Below, in pieces: positions 16,993-27,952 of a DNA stretch of 33,966 nucleotides. A program made the translations under genes and the position numbers. The stretch is from an uncultured Thiodictyon sp. (lineage in GTDB: Bacteria; Pseudomonadota; Gammaproteobacteria; Chromatiales; Chromatiaceae). Location: assembly GCA_903837595.1 (NCBI GenBank), contig CAILVI010000232.1, positions 1 to 33,966 on the forward strand, given 5' to 3'. How positions within the stretch are numbered: position 1 is the stretch's first letter; each line of letters opens with the position of its first letter. The notes under the pieces were generated by a model. That model searched no databases and was not told where the DNA came from. It saw only the letters and a program-made list of their open reading frames with translations.

Positions 16993-17352
16993 ATGCCACG
17001 CGTCAAACGGGGCGTAACCGCTCACGCCCGTCATAAGAAGATCATGAAGCAGGCGAAGGGCTACTACGGTGCCCGCAGCCGAGTCTTTCGTGTTGCCAAG
17101 CAGGCGGTCATCAAGGCCGGCCAATATGCCTACCGCGACCGTCGCCAGAAGAAGCGCCAGTTCCGCACTCTGTGGATCGCCCGTATCAATGCCGGTGCCC
17201 GGCAGAACGGCCTGTCCTACAGCCGGCTGATCAACGGTCTGAAGAAGGCCGGGATCGAGGTCGACCGCAAGATGCTGGCGGACATCGCCTACCACGACGC
17301 GGTGGCCTTCAGTGCCATCGCCGAGCAGGCCAAGGGCGCCTTGGCGGCCTGA
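16993..17352 (+). CDS. rplT: 50S ribosomal protein L20
   Basis: 119 residues. L20 binds 23S rRNA early in 50S assembly and, in E. coli, also represses its own operon. Family features: [17 protein letters not shown] at the start, [19 protein letters not shown], and [18 protein letters not shown] in the C-terminal rRNA-binding half. CCGGAG precedes ATG 16993. A strong intrinsic terminator follows at 17400-17427, so the downstream pheST genes may have their own promoter. Confidence 0.98.
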   Translation: MPRVKRGVTAHARHKKIMKQAKGYYGARSRVFRVAKQAVIKAGQYAYRDRRQKKRQFRTLWIARINAGARQNGLSYSRLINGLKKAGIEVDRKMLADIAYHDAVAFSAIAEQAKGALAA

Positions 17353-17399
17353 GAGCAGTGGGCGGGGCAGGGAAGGCCCGTCCAAGCCCGATCAACGAA

Positions 17400-17427
17400 G
17401 GGAAAGGCCCTGGTCTTTCCCTTTTTT
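17400..17427 (+). terminator. intrinsic terminator after rplT
   Basis: GGGAAAG (17400-17406) pairs perfectly with CTTTCCC (17415-17421) across an eight-base loop, followed by six T (17422-17427). This is a typical Rho-independent terminator. It sits where E. coli carries the pheM attenuator, but no phenylalanine-rich leader peptide is visible before it. Confidence 0.8.
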
Positions 17428-17490
17428 GCGCTGTCGGTCGGGTGTGCAAGGCCTGTCATTGCTCTGAGTTCGTGTTGGCTGAGAATAAAT

Positions 17491-18726
<1,236 letters not shown>

Positions 18727-18771
18727 CTGGCGGAAATGACGGCCGAAATTACATAGGGGAAAGCGAAAATA

Positions 18772-21150
18772 ATGCGTTTCAGTGAGTCCTGGCTGCGGGA
18801 ATGGGTCAACCCGTCCGTCGATACCCAAACCCTGGCGGACCAACTCAGCATGGCCGGTCTGGAGGTGGACGCCATCACGCCCGCCGCCGCAGTGTTCAGC
18901 GGTGTGGCGGTCGGCTTGGTGATTGAGGTGGCGTCCCACCCCAATGCCGAAAAGCTCCATGTGTGCACGGTGGACCTGGGTGAGGGTGAGCCGCTGACGA
19001 TTGTCTGCGGCGCGGCCAACGTCGCCGCGGGGATGCGGGTGCCGGTGGCGACCATCGGCGCCGTCATGCCCGGGGACTTCAAGATCAAGCGGGCGCGGCT
19101 TCGCGGGGTCGAGTCCTTCGGGATGATCTGTTCCGCCAGCGAGTTGGGTCTGGCCGAGACTTCGTCTGGCATCCTGCCGCTACCGGAGGATGCCCCGCTG
19201 GGGGCGGATTTCCGCGCCTGGTTGGGTCTGGACGACGCCTGCATCGAGGTCGATCTGACCCCGGATCGGGGCGACTGTCTGTCCATCGCCGGGCTGGCCT
19301 GGGAGGTGGCCGCCATCAACGGCTGCGCCCTGACCCCGCTGGACGTGGACCCGGTCGCGGCCGCGAGTGAGGAGCGCTTCCCGGTGAGCCTGGAGGCGCC
19401 TGAGCATTGCCCGCGCTACGCCTGTCGCATCATTCGCGGCATCGACCCCGCCGCCGTGACTCCGCTGTGGATGCGCGAGCGTCTGCGTCGGGGCGGCATC
19501 CGTGCCATCAGTCCGGTGGTCGATGTCACCAACTATGTGTTGCTGGAGCTGGGCCAGCCCATGCACGGCTTCGACCTGGGGTGCATCAAGCGCGAAATCC
19601 GGGTGCGCCTGGCCGCGGCGGGCGAGCGGCTGCACCTGCTCAATGGGGAGACGATCGTCCTGCGCCCCGACACCCTGGTGATCGCCGATGCCGCGGGCCC
19701 CCTGGCCCTGGCCGGGATCATGGGCGGTGCGGCGAGCGCGGTGGAATCGGAGACCCGCGATATCCTGCTGGAGAGCGCCTTTTTTGCGCCTGCGGGGATC
19801 AGCGGTAAGGCGCGCAGCTACGGTCTGCACACCGACTCGTCCCATCGGTTCGAGCGCGGCGTGGACCCCGGGCTCCAGGTCCGGGCGCTGGAGCGCGCCA
19901 CCGGGCTGCTGCTGGCCATCGTCGGCGGTGAGGCCGGCCCGGTGGTCGACGTGACCGCCGCCGGGCACCTGCCGCAACGTGCCCCGCTGACACTGCGTAG
20001 CGCCCGCTGTGCCCAGATCCTCGGGTTCACACTGCCCGACGAGACCATCGCCGGGATCCTGGAGCGGCTGGGCATGACCCTGGTGCCGGTGGCGGGGGGC
20101 TGGCAGGTCACGGCGCCCAGCGGACGCTTCGACTTGGTCCATGAGGTCGATCTGATTGCCGATGTCGGGCGTATCTACGGCTATGACCGCATCCCGGTCA
20201 GCCATGCGACGTCCGCCGCGGGAACCCGGGCTCGGCCGGAGGGGGCCTTCGATTTGGATCGGGTGCGGTTGCTCTTGGTCGACCGGGGGTTCCAGGAGGT
20301 GATCACCTACAGTTTCGTGAATCCCGAGCTGCAGGCCCGGATCGAGCCCGAGGTGAAGGGGTTGGCACTCGCCAATCCGATCAGCGCCGAGCTGTCGGTG
20401 ATGCGTCCGTCACTGTGGCCGGGGTTGCTGCACACCGCCCGCTACAACCAGGCGCGCCAGCAGGAGCGGGTGCGGATCTTCGAGACCGGCCTGCGTTTCC
20501 GCCCCGGTCCGGATGGGCTGCGCCAAGAGGCGGCGATCGGCGGGCTGACGCTCGGCGCCGTTGACCCGGAGCAGTGGGGGGCGCCCGCGCGGCTGGCCGA
20601 TTTCTACTCACTCAAGGCGGATGTGGAGGCCCTGCTGGCCCTGAGCGGTGACCCGGCCGGTTTCCATTTCGTGGCGGCCGAACACCCGGCCCTGCACCCC
20701 GGCCAGAGTGCCCGCATTGACTATGCGGGGCAACCGGTCGGGCTCCTGGGAATGCTCCACCCGGCCCTGGCCGCGGATCTCGATCTCACCGGCGATGCCT
20801 TCCTTTTTGAACTGGATCAGGCGGCCCTGAGTACCGGGGTGCTGCCTAGGTTCACCCCCGTTTCGCGTTACCCGGCGATCCGACGCGATCTCGCGATCGT
20901 GGTGGACGAGGCCGTCGCCTACTTGGAGCTGGCCGCCGCGATCCGTGAGGCCGCCGGTGAGTTGCTGCGCGATCTGGTGTTGTTCGACGTCTATGTCGGG
21001 TCGAAGATCGCGGCGGGACAAAAAAGTCTCGCTTTGGGATTGATTTTACAAGTTTCTTCTCAGACACTGACCGACCAGGTGGTGGATGATGTGGTGGGAC
21101 GGGTGTTGACCCGTCTCGTGTCCGATTTTGGTGCACGATTGCGGGATTGA
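18772..21150 (+). CDS. pheT: phenylalanyl-tRNA synthetase beta subunit
   Basis: 792 residues, full length. The beta subunit provides tRNA binding, the B3/B4 editing domain and the C-terminal anticodon-binding domain. Recognisable stretches: [14 protein letters not shown] at the start, the tRNA-binding EMAP-like domain ([30 protein letters not shown]), the editing region ([24 protein letters not shown]), the catalytic-like core ([35 protein letters not shown]) and the anticodon domain ([14 protein letters not shown]). It follows pheS by 45 bases, and AGGGGAAAG precedes ATG 18772. ihfA begins four bases after its stop. Confidence 0.98.
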   Translation: MRFSESWLREWVNPSVDTQTLADQLSMAGLEVDAITPAAAVFSGVAVGLVIEVASHPNAEKLHVCTVDLGEGEPLTIVCGAANVAAGMRVPVATIGAVMPGDFKIKRARLRGVESFGMICSASELGLAETSSGILPLPEDAPLGADFRAWLGLDDACIEVDLTPDRGDCLSIAGLAWEVAAINGCALTPLDVDPVAAASEERFPVSLEAPEHCPRYACRIIRGIDPAAVTPLWMRERLRRGGIRAISPVVDVTNYVLLELGQPMHGFDLGCIKREIRVRLAAAGERLHLLNGETIVLRPDTLVIADAAGPLALAGIMGGAASAVESETRDILLESAFFAPAGISGKARSYGLHTDSSHRFERGVDPGLQVRALERATGLLLAIVGGEAGPVVDVTAAGHLPQRAPLTLRSARCAQILGFTLPDETIAGILERLGMTLVPVAGGWQVTAPSGRFDLVHEVDLIADVGRIYGYDRIPVSHATSAAGTRARPEGAFDLDRVRLLLVDRGFQEVITYSFVNPELQARIEPEVKGLALANPISAELSVMRPSLWPGLLHTARYNQARQQERVRIFETGLRFRPGPDGLRQEAAIGGLTLGAVDPEQWGAPARLADFYSLKADVEALLALSGDPAGFHFVAAEHPALHPGQSARIDYAGQPVGLLGMLHPALAADLDLTGDAFLFELDQAALSTGVLPRFTPVSRYPAIRRDLAIVVDEAVAYLELAAAIREAAGELLRDLVLFDVYVGSKIAAGQKSLALGLILQVSSQTLTDQVVDDVVGRVLTRLVSDFGARLRD

Positions 21151-21154
21151 TGGT

Positions 21155-21457
21155 ATGGCGTTGACTAAGGCTGACATGGCAGAACACCTGTTTGAGGAGC
21201 TTGGGCTCAACAAGCGTGAGGCCAAAGACATCGTCGAGAGCTTCTTCGAGGAGATCCGTAAGGCCCTCGAACGTGGCGAACAGGTCAAGCTCTCCGGGTT
21301 CGGAAACTTCGATCTGCGCGAGAAGAAGGAGCGTCCTGGGCGTAATCCGAAGACCGGCGAGGAGATTCCCATCACCGCCCGCCGCGTGGTGACCTTCCGT
21401 CCGGGCCAGAAGCTCAAAGCGCGGGTGGAAGCCTATGCTGGACACGAGCAGCAATAG
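21155..21457 (+). CDS. ihfA: integration host factor alpha subunit
   Basis: 100 residues, the family's usual length. It pairs with IhfB to bend DNA at specific sites, acting in recombination, replication and sigma-54 promoter activation. The start [20 protein letters not shown], the body [20 protein letters not shown] (the beta-arm with its DNA-intercalating proline) and [16 protein letters not shown] are characteristic. ATG 21155 is preferred to an upstream TTG at 21128 inside pheT. Its position after pheT is conserved. IHF may be relevant to the sigma-54 activator elsewhere in the window, but that is only a general link. Confidence 0.98.
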   Translation: MALTKADMAEHLFEELGLNKREAKDIVESFFEEIRKALERGEQVKLSGFGNFDLREKKERPGRNPKTGEEIPITARRVVTFRPGQKLKARVEAYAGHEQQ

Positions 21458-21812
21458 CGCGGAGGAGTCCGGGTCCGGCGAACTGCCGCCGATCCCCGGC
21501 AAACGCTATTTCACGATCGGTGAGGTCAGCGAGCTGTGCGGCGTCAAGCCGCACGTGCTGCGCTATTGGGAGCAGGAATTCCCCCAGCTGAAGCCGGTCA
21601 AACGACGCGGGAATCGACGCTACTACCAGCGCCATGACGTCTTGATGGTGCGTCAGATCCGCTCACTGCTCTACGACCAGGGTTTCACCATCGGCGGCGC
21701 CCGCCAGCAGTTGAGCGGGGAGGGCGCCAAGCACGACCTGAGCCAGACCCACCAGGTGCTTCGCCAGATGCGTCTGGAGCTGGAGGAGATTCTGCACGTG
21801 CTGCGGCGCTAG
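21435..21812 (+). CDS. MerR-family transcriptional regulator
   Basis: 125 residues starting at ATG 21435 within the last 23 bases of ihfA, indicating coupled translation. The winged helix-turn-helix is at about residues 25-70: [20 protein letters not shown], then WEQEFPQL and [13 protein letters not shown] short C-terminal coiled coil ([17 protein letters not shown]) would form the dimer. No cysteine pattern of a metal-sensing MerR is present. This is the uncharacterised MerR-like gene commonly found after ihfA in gammaproteobacteria; its targets are unknown to me. Confidence 0.93.
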   Translation: MLDTSSNSAEESGSGELPPIPGKRYFTIGEVSELCGVKPHVLRYWEQEFPQLKPVKRRGNRRYYQRHDVLMVRQIRSLLYDQGFTIGGARQQLSGEGAKHDLSQTHQVLRQMRLELEEILHVLRR

Positions 21813-21816
21813 CAGC

Positions 21817-21839
21817 GCGCCCCTCCTGGCGGGGGGCGT
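21817..21839 (+). terminator. GC-rich hairpin after the MerR-family gene
   Basis: GCGCCCC (21817-21823) can pair with GGGGCGT (21833-21839), including one G-U pair, just after the stop at 21812. No T run follows directly; a seven-T run occurs about 35 bases further on. It may be the operon end. From here to 22018 no gene, tRNA or other repeat was recognised. Confidence 0.35.
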
Positions 21840-22018
21840 CTCGATCAATGCTACCAGTGGGCCGTCCTGGAGGATTTTTTTCGCCGAAACCGCGACGCTT
21901 AGCGGTTGTTACTTGCCAAATCTGGTCGATGGAATCCGTTCAGCTTCGGCGTGCCGTGTCTGGCCGGCGAACCGCGGCTAAACCCGCGGCTCCAGGGTAT
22001 CCCAAGCCGGGCCGGCGC

Positions 22019-23884
22019 CTACTTGAGGATTGCACGCCAACCCCCTCTGCTCGGCAGGCAGAGCGAACAAGTGCATGGTCCCTCTGCGTAATCACTGATC
22101 AGGGCGCGATAACCGGTATTCAGGAAGGCGTTGGTGGTCAAAGCGCGATATGGTGCATAGGCCGCTCCGGCCAGCGATCGGCCTGCCCCCAGAGTCTGGA
22201 GCGATAGATTCCATGACCCCTTCAAGGCGTTCCATTTGATGTCGCCCGTACCGGTTCCCGCGATACCGATCGACTCCACATTACTCAGCGCAGAGAACAG
22301 GTGGTGTGACGCCAGAAACTCAAAGAGCGTGTCGGCCGCCGCCGGATGCTCCTTCGCGACCATTGCGGCATAATGGGGCGCCACGATTGGGTAGCCAACG
22401 ACAGCCGTACCGTCGACGGCGTGTCCGTTGTTGTGGCCCCCCACGCCCCAGGCACAATAGCCAGGGTTCACACAGTCCGGCGTGGAGGAGACCGTTGTCC
22501 AGGGTTCCGCTATTTCACCCGCACTGAGGCCGAATAATCCAGGTCCGCTATATAATAAATTCGCCGAAAAATAAGATGCCTGTTTCTTGAACGCACCGCA
22601 CCGGTATTCATTCCAGTCGTTTCCCCAGGGATCTTTGCCGGTCATCGGAAATAGCAGGGCGCTGAGTTCATCGTTGAATCCCGAACCGTCCCAGGTGGGG
22701 GCCAGGGGGTAGAGATCGATGAGCAGCCTCTGGTTCGGTCGTGCCGCTGAGAAGGCGACGGCCACTACAAAAGACTCGCCGCCAAAGGCATCCCAGCGAT
22801 ACGGGACCTGAGTCCCCGTCTGGTAATATCCGTGACTGGCCGAGTGCGTAAACTGACCGGTCAGGTCCGCCCAGTCGATCTGAGTCAGCATCGATTCCAG
22901 CGCGGACGTGTCCCTGCCCAAGAACTGCGAGGCCAGGATGCTCGCGACCAGGGCGATCGAGGTATCGACGCTCGACCATTCCGAGCTTCCTGCCGGGACG
23001 TTGTTCGTGTGGTTGAGAAAACGCGGCAGCAAACCGCGCAGCCGCGGGGCCGACGTGAGTGCCGCGGCGGTCTGGGCGGCGATGTCATTGGCGCTCTGCT
23101 GAGAGATGTAACCACGCTCGAACGCCACGGCGCTGGTGAGTGCAAACATCCCGGTTGATTGTATCCCGGCATTGACCGCGGCCGGATAGGTGGTCGTGTC
23201 TCGCATGAGTCCGATCGTTGAGTCATAGGCTTGCGAGAGGTGTCCATAACTGTGCAGGAACACCGCCTCCCGTGTGGGCAGGCTCGGGCTCGCCATGACC
23301 AACCTGACCTCATCGACAGTCACCTGTCCTGGTGCGGCTAAAAGCCAGTTCAGACGCTTCAGCGGCTGCGTTGTTTGCAACGGAAATGATAAGACCTGCG
23401 GTCCGCCCGACAATACCACTTCTTGATGGGTCAAAACTTGATCGAAACGGTCCTTGAGCTCCAGTATAAAGGTCCCGGTGCCGCCAGTGACCGTGACCTC
23501 GATGTGGGTGATCTTCGGCTGAAAGGCCGGTAAGACATAGCGACCAAGTAGCTGCTGGGGATCCAGCGTATCGGTGTCGGCCGTTTCAGCATCCAGATGC
23601 ATCAGGCTGGTCCAGACCCCGGCCCATCCCGATGTCACGCTGGCGGTTGCACTGCCGCCGCCGATGCTCACCTGATAGCTGCCGCCCCCCATCGCTCCGC
23701 GGTCCGTGCCGATCCGGCTGTAATTCCAGGTGGCCGGGGCGGAGTAATCATCCACGATGCTATAGGCCGACTGGATCGCCGCCGGACTCTTGGTTGCAAA
23801 TAATGCGAGCATCACCAAGAGGGTCGCCAAGCAACCGGGCGCGATGCGATCCCGGGACCCCACACGATTGATCATTATGGACAC
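22019..23884 (-). CDS. large secreted protein, glucoamylase-like (alpha/alpha)6-barrel candidate
   Basis: 621 residues. GTG 23884 is taken as start because GGAGG (on the minus strand, at 23891-23895) is six bases away; ATG 23875 is too far from it. A signal peptide is clear (LATLLVMLALFATKSPAAIQ). After it comes a beta-rich region of about 180 residues that looks like a carbohydrate-binding domain (YSIVDDYSAPATWNYSRI). A helical region then includes EWSSVDTSIALVASILASQF, PYRWDAFGGESFVVAVA and VVGYPIVAPHYAAMV. The pattern of aromatic and acidic residues and the SVDTAL-like and APH motifs recall the glucoamylase-like (alpha/alpha)6 barrel group that acts on beta-glucans. I do not recognise the exact family. 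The Cys-containing last ~20 residues look unlike the rest. Confidence 0.6.
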   Translation of the reverse strand: MSIMINRVGSRDRIAPGCLATLLVMLALFATKSPAAIQSAYSIVDDYSAPATWNYSRIGTDRGAMGGGSYQVSIGGGSATASVTSGWAGVWTSLMHLDAETADTDTLDPQQLLGRYVLPAFQPKITHIEVTVTGGTGTFILELKDRFDQVLTHQEVVLSGGPQVLSFPLQTTQPLKRLNWLLAAPGQVTVDEVRLVMASPSLPTREAVFLHSYGHLSQAYDSTIGLMRDTTTYPAAVNAGIQSTGMFALTSAVAFERGYISQQSANDIAAQTAAALTSAPRLRGLLPRFLNHTNNVPAGSSEWSSVDTSIALVASILASQFLGRDTSALESMLTQIDWADLTGQFTHSASHGYYQTGTQVPYRWDAFGGESFVVAVAFSAARPNQRLLIDLYPLAPTWDGSGFNDELSALLFPMTGKDPWGNDWNEYRCGAFKKQASYFSANLLYSGPGLFGLSAGEIAEPWTTVSSTPDCVNPGYCAWGVGGHNNGHAVDGTAVVGYPIVAPHYAAMVAKEHPAAADTLFEFLASHHLFSALSNVESIGIAGTGTGDIKWNALKGSWNLSLQTLGAGRSLAGAAYAPYRALTTNAFLNTGYRALISDYAEGPCTCSLCLPSRGGWRAILK

Positions 23885-23977
23885 TTGTTGCCTCCGTACA
23901 GTTGTTGTGTCGACATTGGCGATGCCGCGGCCTTGGCATCGCGCTATTTTCCACTGCGGCTCTCGGACTCAGTGGCG

Positions 23978-24746
23978 TTACGGAAAGATATGCCGCCAGG
24001 ACGGGGGCAACATATCGGAAATGAGGCTGAAGTTTGCGGTCGCCTCGGCGCCGCCCGGGAACTTGAGGGTCAGTTGACAGGTCGGGGTCTGAGTCTGGCA
24101 ATCACCGCCCCAGCCGGTGAAGACGGAGCCCGTGGCGGGCACCGCGGCTAAAGTAACCATCGTGTTGTCCGGATAGCTCATTATCGGCTTGGTCCATTGT
24201 ACCCCGGCCGGACTGGCGGTAACGTTGCCGGCGCCGCGCCCCGCCGCCTTGATGATCAAGGATGATGTGGGGTCGAAGGCCGTGCGAACGTCGTCCTTGC
24301 CAAATCCCCTGAGCCTGAGCACCTGATCGTTACCCAGATAGGCAACCAAGAGGTCACGACCGTCGCAGAGAATGCGGCTGGAGGTGAAGTTCAGGCAATT
24401 GGTGGTGCAGGTCGGATCGGTCTGGGCGACGATCAACGAAAAAGGGGTGCCGCTGGTGGCGTGGCCGCCGAGGGTGATGGCGGATGCCGTGCTCCCGCTG
24501 AAGAAGGGGTGATCCGCTTCGTCGATCGTCATGTGTACGATAGTAAATGGCCGTGCAGGCCTGGTCGCAGTAAATCAGCGTGAGGCGGTCGAGCTTGCTC
24601 CTGGCGATGCGGTACTCGGCGATGCCGGGCAGGGCTTGAGCGGTGAGCGATGGCGCGATGGGTGGGACCGCGGCCCTTGCGAGGGGCACGACGACTGCCA
24701 GCGGAACCAGGGAGATGATCCGTGCAGATACGAGACGTGTCGCCAT
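23978..24746 (-). pseudogene. frameshifted secreted protein with InlB-like bacterial repeat
   Basis: Two reading frames join into one gene. The first runs from ATG 24746, with AGGAG a few bases upstream, and encodes a signal peptide (RIISLVPLAVVVPLARA) and the start of the mature protein (EYRIARSKLDRLTLIYCDQA). Around 24530-24590 the sensible reading moves to another frame, which runs to 23978 and gives SGTPFSLIVAQTDPTC, then a domain typed by NVTASPAGVQWTKPIMSYP, PATGSVFTGWGGDC and CQLTLKFPGGAEATANFS. This resembles the bacterial repeat (divergent InlB B-repeat). About 256 residues in total. Natural inactivation, sequencing error and recoding all remain possible. It precedes the large secreted protein by 93 bases on the same strand. 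Confidence 0.6.
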
Positions 24747-25228
24747 AGGAGTCTCCTAATCGATGGATTGCGGCCGATGGATTGCAAGCCATGAATAGTC
24801 TAGTCGATCCTACGCGCTCTGCCAGGCTGGTCGCCCCGTGATCGCATCCTGCATGGCCCTGCGGGCTTCCGACCTCCCATCCTCACTTGGGCTGACTGGC
24901 GGGTCGGGCGGCGCGCAGCCGACCCTTTCCCATGATTCCCGGCCCAAGACGGCAGCCTCCGAAGCCAGGCGCTAGCTTCCCCTCCGCCGCCACCCGTTGG
25001 CACCATCCGCATCACCTGGCGGCTGCGCTGCGGGCCGTCACGGTAACGGCCACGAAGGGGGGCGACACCCCCGCAACAGAAAAGGTTCGCTAACCTCGCC
25101 GGCTGAACAGCAGCCAGGGGGGCGCAGATTTTTCCAGGGCCGTCCAGTGGCCGGGGCAGCGCTTTGTCCGCAGCCCCCAATCTTTCACGCTAAGCGCCGG
25201 CTCGGCTGGCTGTGCTGACGGCGGCTGT
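24747..25228. other. 482-base intergenic region, unexplained
   Basis: Lies between the garB 3' end and the frameshifted secreted gene. It starts with a direct repeat of CGATGGATTGC at 24762-24772 and 24776-24786. From about 24820 to 25200 it is GC-rich with long G and C runs (for example GGGGGGCGACACCCCC around 25055-25070) and could form stable RNA structure. Minus-strand frames are open for over 100 codons but basic, repetitive in composition and without a ribosome binding site; I do not accept them as genes. It may be the remnant of a mobile element or a structured RNA. Confidence 0.45.
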
Positions 25229-26614
25229 TCAAGTCGCGCCGGGGTGCTCCCCCGGTCGCCGGACCGGGACCTTGAGCGTCACCAGTTCCTCGGCGCTGGT
25301 CGGATGGATGGCCACCGTGTCGTCCAGGTCGGCCTTGGTGGCGCCCATCTTGAGGGCGACGGCGAAGCCCTGGAGCATTTCGTCCACCCCGTCGCCGATC
25401 AGGTGGATGCCCACCACGCGCTCCTGCGGACCGGCGCACACCAGTTTCATGGCGGTTTGCGGTCCGTGCTCGTTCAGGGCATAGCGCATCGGGGTGAAGC
25501 GGGTCTCGTAGACGGTGAGGGTGTCACCGTAGCGGGCGCGGGCCTCGGGTTCGGTGAGCCCAACCCGGCCGACCGGCGGGTGTGAGAAGACCACGGTGGG
25601 GACGTTTTCGTAATCGAGTTTCAACGCCGTCTCGCCGCCGAAGAGGCGCCGGGCCAACCGGCGGCCGGCGGCGACGGCGACCGGGGTCAGCGGTTCGCGG
25701 CCGGCGATGTCACCGATCGCATAGATGCCGGGTACGTTGGTGTTCTGGTAAGCGTCGACGGTGATGATCCCGTTGGGCTGGGTCTGCACCCCCGCCGCGT
25801 CCAGACCCAGATCGGCGCTGTTGGGCGCCCGACCCACGGCCCAGATGACTGTATCGAAAGCGGTGAGCGGCTCACCGGTGCGCGGCACCAGCGCCAAGCC
25901 GTCGGTGCGTTGCTCCAGGGCGGCGACTGCAAACTCCAGGTGCAGGCGGATGCCCTCCTGCTCCATGGCCAGCCCCAGGGCCTCACCGACCATCGGATCG
26001 AACAGCCAGAGTACCCGGTCCTCCAGCGCGACCACCGTGACCTCGGAGCCCAGCGCGCGCAACACCCCGGCCAGTTCGACCCCGACATAGCCGCCGCCGA
26101 TGATCGCCACGCGGCGTGGTTGCTCGGTCAGTTCAAAGAAGCCGTCGGAGGTGATGCCGAGTTCGGCTCCGGGCATGCGTGGGACCAGGGGGCGGCTGCC
26201 GGTCGCGATCACGATATGGTCGGCGCTGTAGCGGCTACCGTCCACCTCGACGGTGCGGGCGTCGACCAGGCGCCCGCGGCCGGTGATATGGGCGATTCCC
26301 TCTTGCTTGACGTAGCCGTCCCAGTAATTGTTGATACGCTCGACGAAGCGGTTGCGCCCTGCGACCAGCGCCGGCCAGTCGAAGGTGTCGGGCTGTGTGC
26401 GCACACCGAAACCGCCCCCGTCCCGTACCGCCTGGGCGAGGTTGGCGGCGTACCACATGACCTTTTTCGGCACGCAGCCGTCATTGACGCAGGTGCCGCC
26501 CAGCGGCCCGGGGTCGATCAGGGCGACCCGACGGCCCAGTTGGGCCGCCTGCTCCGCCACTGCCAGTCCGCCACTGCCGCCGCCGAGCGCGATCAGATCA
26601 AAGTGTTGTGTCAT
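25229..26614 (-). CDS. garB: glutathione (amide) disulfide reductase, NADH-type cofactor site
   Basis: 461 residues from ATG 26614; the frame is open further upstream, but that part is not related. Flavoprotein disulfide reductase that keeps glutathione or its amide reduced in the cytoplasm. FAD site GGGSGG at 11-16; redox cysteines C42 and C47 in [17 protein letters not shown]; catalytic His at about 437 in [11 protein letters not shown]. In the pyridine nucleotide site, GGGYVG at 173-178 is followed by [14 protein letters not shown]. coli Gor has GAGYIA and VRKHAPLR there, with two arginines binding the NADPH phosphate. Both arginines are missing and Glu-Asp are present, which predicts NADH use, as known for the Chromatium glutathione-amide reductase. 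garA lies 184 bases upstream. Confidence 0.9.
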   Translation of the reverse strand: MTQHFDLIALGGGSGGLAVAEQAAQLGRRVALIDPGPLGGTCVNDGCVPKKVMWYAANLAQAVRDGGGFGVRTQPDTFDWPALVAGRNRFVERINNYWDGYVKQEGIAHITGRGRLVDARTVEVDGSRYSADHIVIATGSRPLVPRMPGAELGITSDGFFELTEQPRRVAIIGGGYVGVELAGVLRALGSEVTVVALEDRVLWLFDPMVGEALGLAMEQEGIRLHLEFAVAALEQRTDGLALVPRTGEPLTAFDTVIWAVGRAPNSADLGLDAAGVQTQPNGIITVDAYQNTNVPGIYAIGDIAGREPLTPVAVAAGRRLARRLFGGETALKLDYENVPTVVFSHPPVGRVGLTEPEARARYGDTLTVYETRFTPMRYALNEHGPQTAMKLVCAGPQERVVGIHLIGDGVDEMLQGFAVALKMGATKADLDDTVAIHPTSAEELVTLKVPVRRPGEHPGAT

Positions 26615-26764
26615 TGCGTGATACTCAGCGCGTCGAAGGCCGCGACAGCCCGTGGGAATTAGGCATTGATCTTCAGTCCGCCAGGGCCTTGCGGAACGCT
26701 TTCTGCGGTGACTGTTTGGTGCAGATGCCGGTTGCGTACCTGCAGCAACGGGCGAATGCGCTCG

Positions 26765-26782
26765 GCCGGCATCCCTGCCGGC
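26765..26782 (-). other. perfect hairpin between garA and garB
   Basis: GCCGGCA (26765-26771) and TGCCGGC (26776-26782) form a seven-base-pair stem with a TCCC loop, 17 bases beyond the garA stop. There is no T run. It could stabilise or partly end the garA transcript before garB. Confidence 0.4.
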
Positions 26783-26798
26783 TGATTGCGAGCGATCC

Positions 26799-27542
26799 TC
26801 AGGCGGCCGGGCGCTTGGCCAGCCACTCGGCCACTTGCTCCGAGCCGCCGATGTGCTCGCCGTTGATGAAGACCTGGGGCACGCTGGCCGCCTTGGCGAC
26901 GGCGCGCAGGGTCTGGTCGGTGTAGTCGCGGTTGAGCACCAGTTCCTCAAAAGCGATGCCGGCCTGGTGCAGATCGGCCTTGGCCTTGGCGCAGAAGGGG
27001 CAGCCTTCGCGGGCGAACACCGTGACATCCAGCGGCTTGGGTGCCTTGGGGGCGACGTAGGCGAGCATGGTGTCCGCGTCGGAGACCTGGAAGGGGTCGC
27101 CCGGCAGTTCCGGCTCAATGAACATCTTTGCGACCACCCCATCGCGCACCAGCATGGAGTAGCGCCAAGAGCGCTTGCCGAAGCCCAAGTCGTGCTTGTC
27201 GACCAGCAGGCCCATCCCGCCGGTAAAGTCGCCGTTGCCGTCCGGGAGGAAGGTGATGGCGCCTGCGTGCTGGGTTTTCTGCCACTCGTTCATGACGAAG
27301 GTGTCGTTGACCGACACGCAGACCACCGCGTCCACGCCGGCCGCCTTGAAGGCCGGCACCAATTGGTTGTAACGGGGCACATGGGCGGAGGAGCAGGTGG
27401 GGGTGAAGGCCCCGGGCAGTGAGAAGACCACCACGGTCTTGCCGGCAAATACCTGATCGGTGGTCACATCCACCCACTCGCTCCCCTGACGGGTGCGGAA
27501 GGTTACCTGTGGGACGTGCTTTCCGGTACGATCTTCGAACAT
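26799..27542 (-). CDS. garA: peroxiredoxin-glutaredoxin fusion (glutathione-amide-dependent peroxidase)
   Basis: 247 residues. The N-terminal Prx5-type peroxiredoxin has the peroxidatic Cys C50 in PGAFTPTC and the typical [10 protein letters not shown] and [12 protein letters not shown] stretches. The C-terminal glutaredoxin domain (about 170-245) has CPFC at 181-184 and the substrate-binding [14 protein letters not shown]. This fusion reduces peroxides with glutathione directly, as in Haemophilus hybrid Prx5 and the Chromatium glutathione-amide-dependent peroxidase encoded by garA next to garB. The same two genes are adjacent here. AGGAGA precedes the ATG by about nine bases on the minus strand. 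Whether the thiol is glutathione amide is inference. Confidence 0.93.
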   Translation of the reverse strand: MFEDRTGKHVPQVTFRTRQGSEWVDVTTDQVFAGKTVVVFSLPGAFTPTCSSAHVPRYNQLVPAFKAAGVDAVVCVSVNDTFVMNEWQKTQHAGAITFLPDGNGDFTGGMGLLVDKHDLGFGKRSWRYSMLVRDGVVAKMFIEPELPGDPFQVSDADTMLAYVAPKAPKPLDVTVFAREGCPFCAKAKADLHQAGIAFEELVLNRDYTDQTLRAVAKAASVPQVFINGEHIGGSEQVAEWLAKRPAA

Positions 27543-27952
27543 TGTTGATGTCTCCTGGGTTGGTGGGGGGAGCCGGGGCTCGCGAATCTTGGCGGCGTCG
27601 CGTGCTGGGCCATGTCGTTTACTGTACGGACGCAGGGATTATCTGCAAAATCGATTATCAGTATTAAAACGATCGTTCTGGCCAATCGAAGGGGTTGGCG
27701 GGGCGGGATTTCCCTGACTGGCCCTGTTGGGTGTGGTCGAGCACCTGGCCGGCTGCGGTGCTGGACATGGCACTCTTACGACCCTGAGATGCCGCTGCCA
27801 GGCGTCTTTCTCAAGTTGGCGCGGTGGCGTACGATGCTGTTATCTTCGGTTGCGGGGGCGTGTGGGCGCCCCCCAACTCCTGAACCTGGAGACCTGAGGT
27901 GCCGTCCCGGCATCGCGGGCCGCCTCCGGTGGCTGACCCCGGAGTTCGATGA
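27543..27952. other. divergent promoter region between garA and the pseudo-receiver-Hpt gene
   Basis: 410 bases with the two genes pointing away from each other. An AT-rich patch at about 27637-27680, which stands out from the GC-rich surroundings, is the best place for the garA promoter. It includes the perfect palindrome AACGATCGTT (27668-27677). On the plus strand, TTGGCG near 27815 and TTATCT 18 bases later might serve the receiver-Hpt gene. Open frames here lack ribosome binding sites and recognisable motifs. No gene is supported. Confidence 0.4.

Noticed and set aside
21848-22018. Possible tRNA after the MerR gene, as found in some gammaproteobacteria
   Set aside because: No cloverleaf, T-arm consensus or CCA end was found by eye.
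24820-25180. Group II intron or retron-like RNA in the region between garB and the secreted genes
   Set aside because: No domain V-like sequence or reverse transcriptase was recognised; it is kept only as an unexplained region.
26615-27142. Very long minus-strand open frame joining garB to upstream sequence (637 codons)
   Set aside because: The upstream 176 codons overlap garA in another frame and do not resemble any reductase domain; ATG 26614 gives the normal length.
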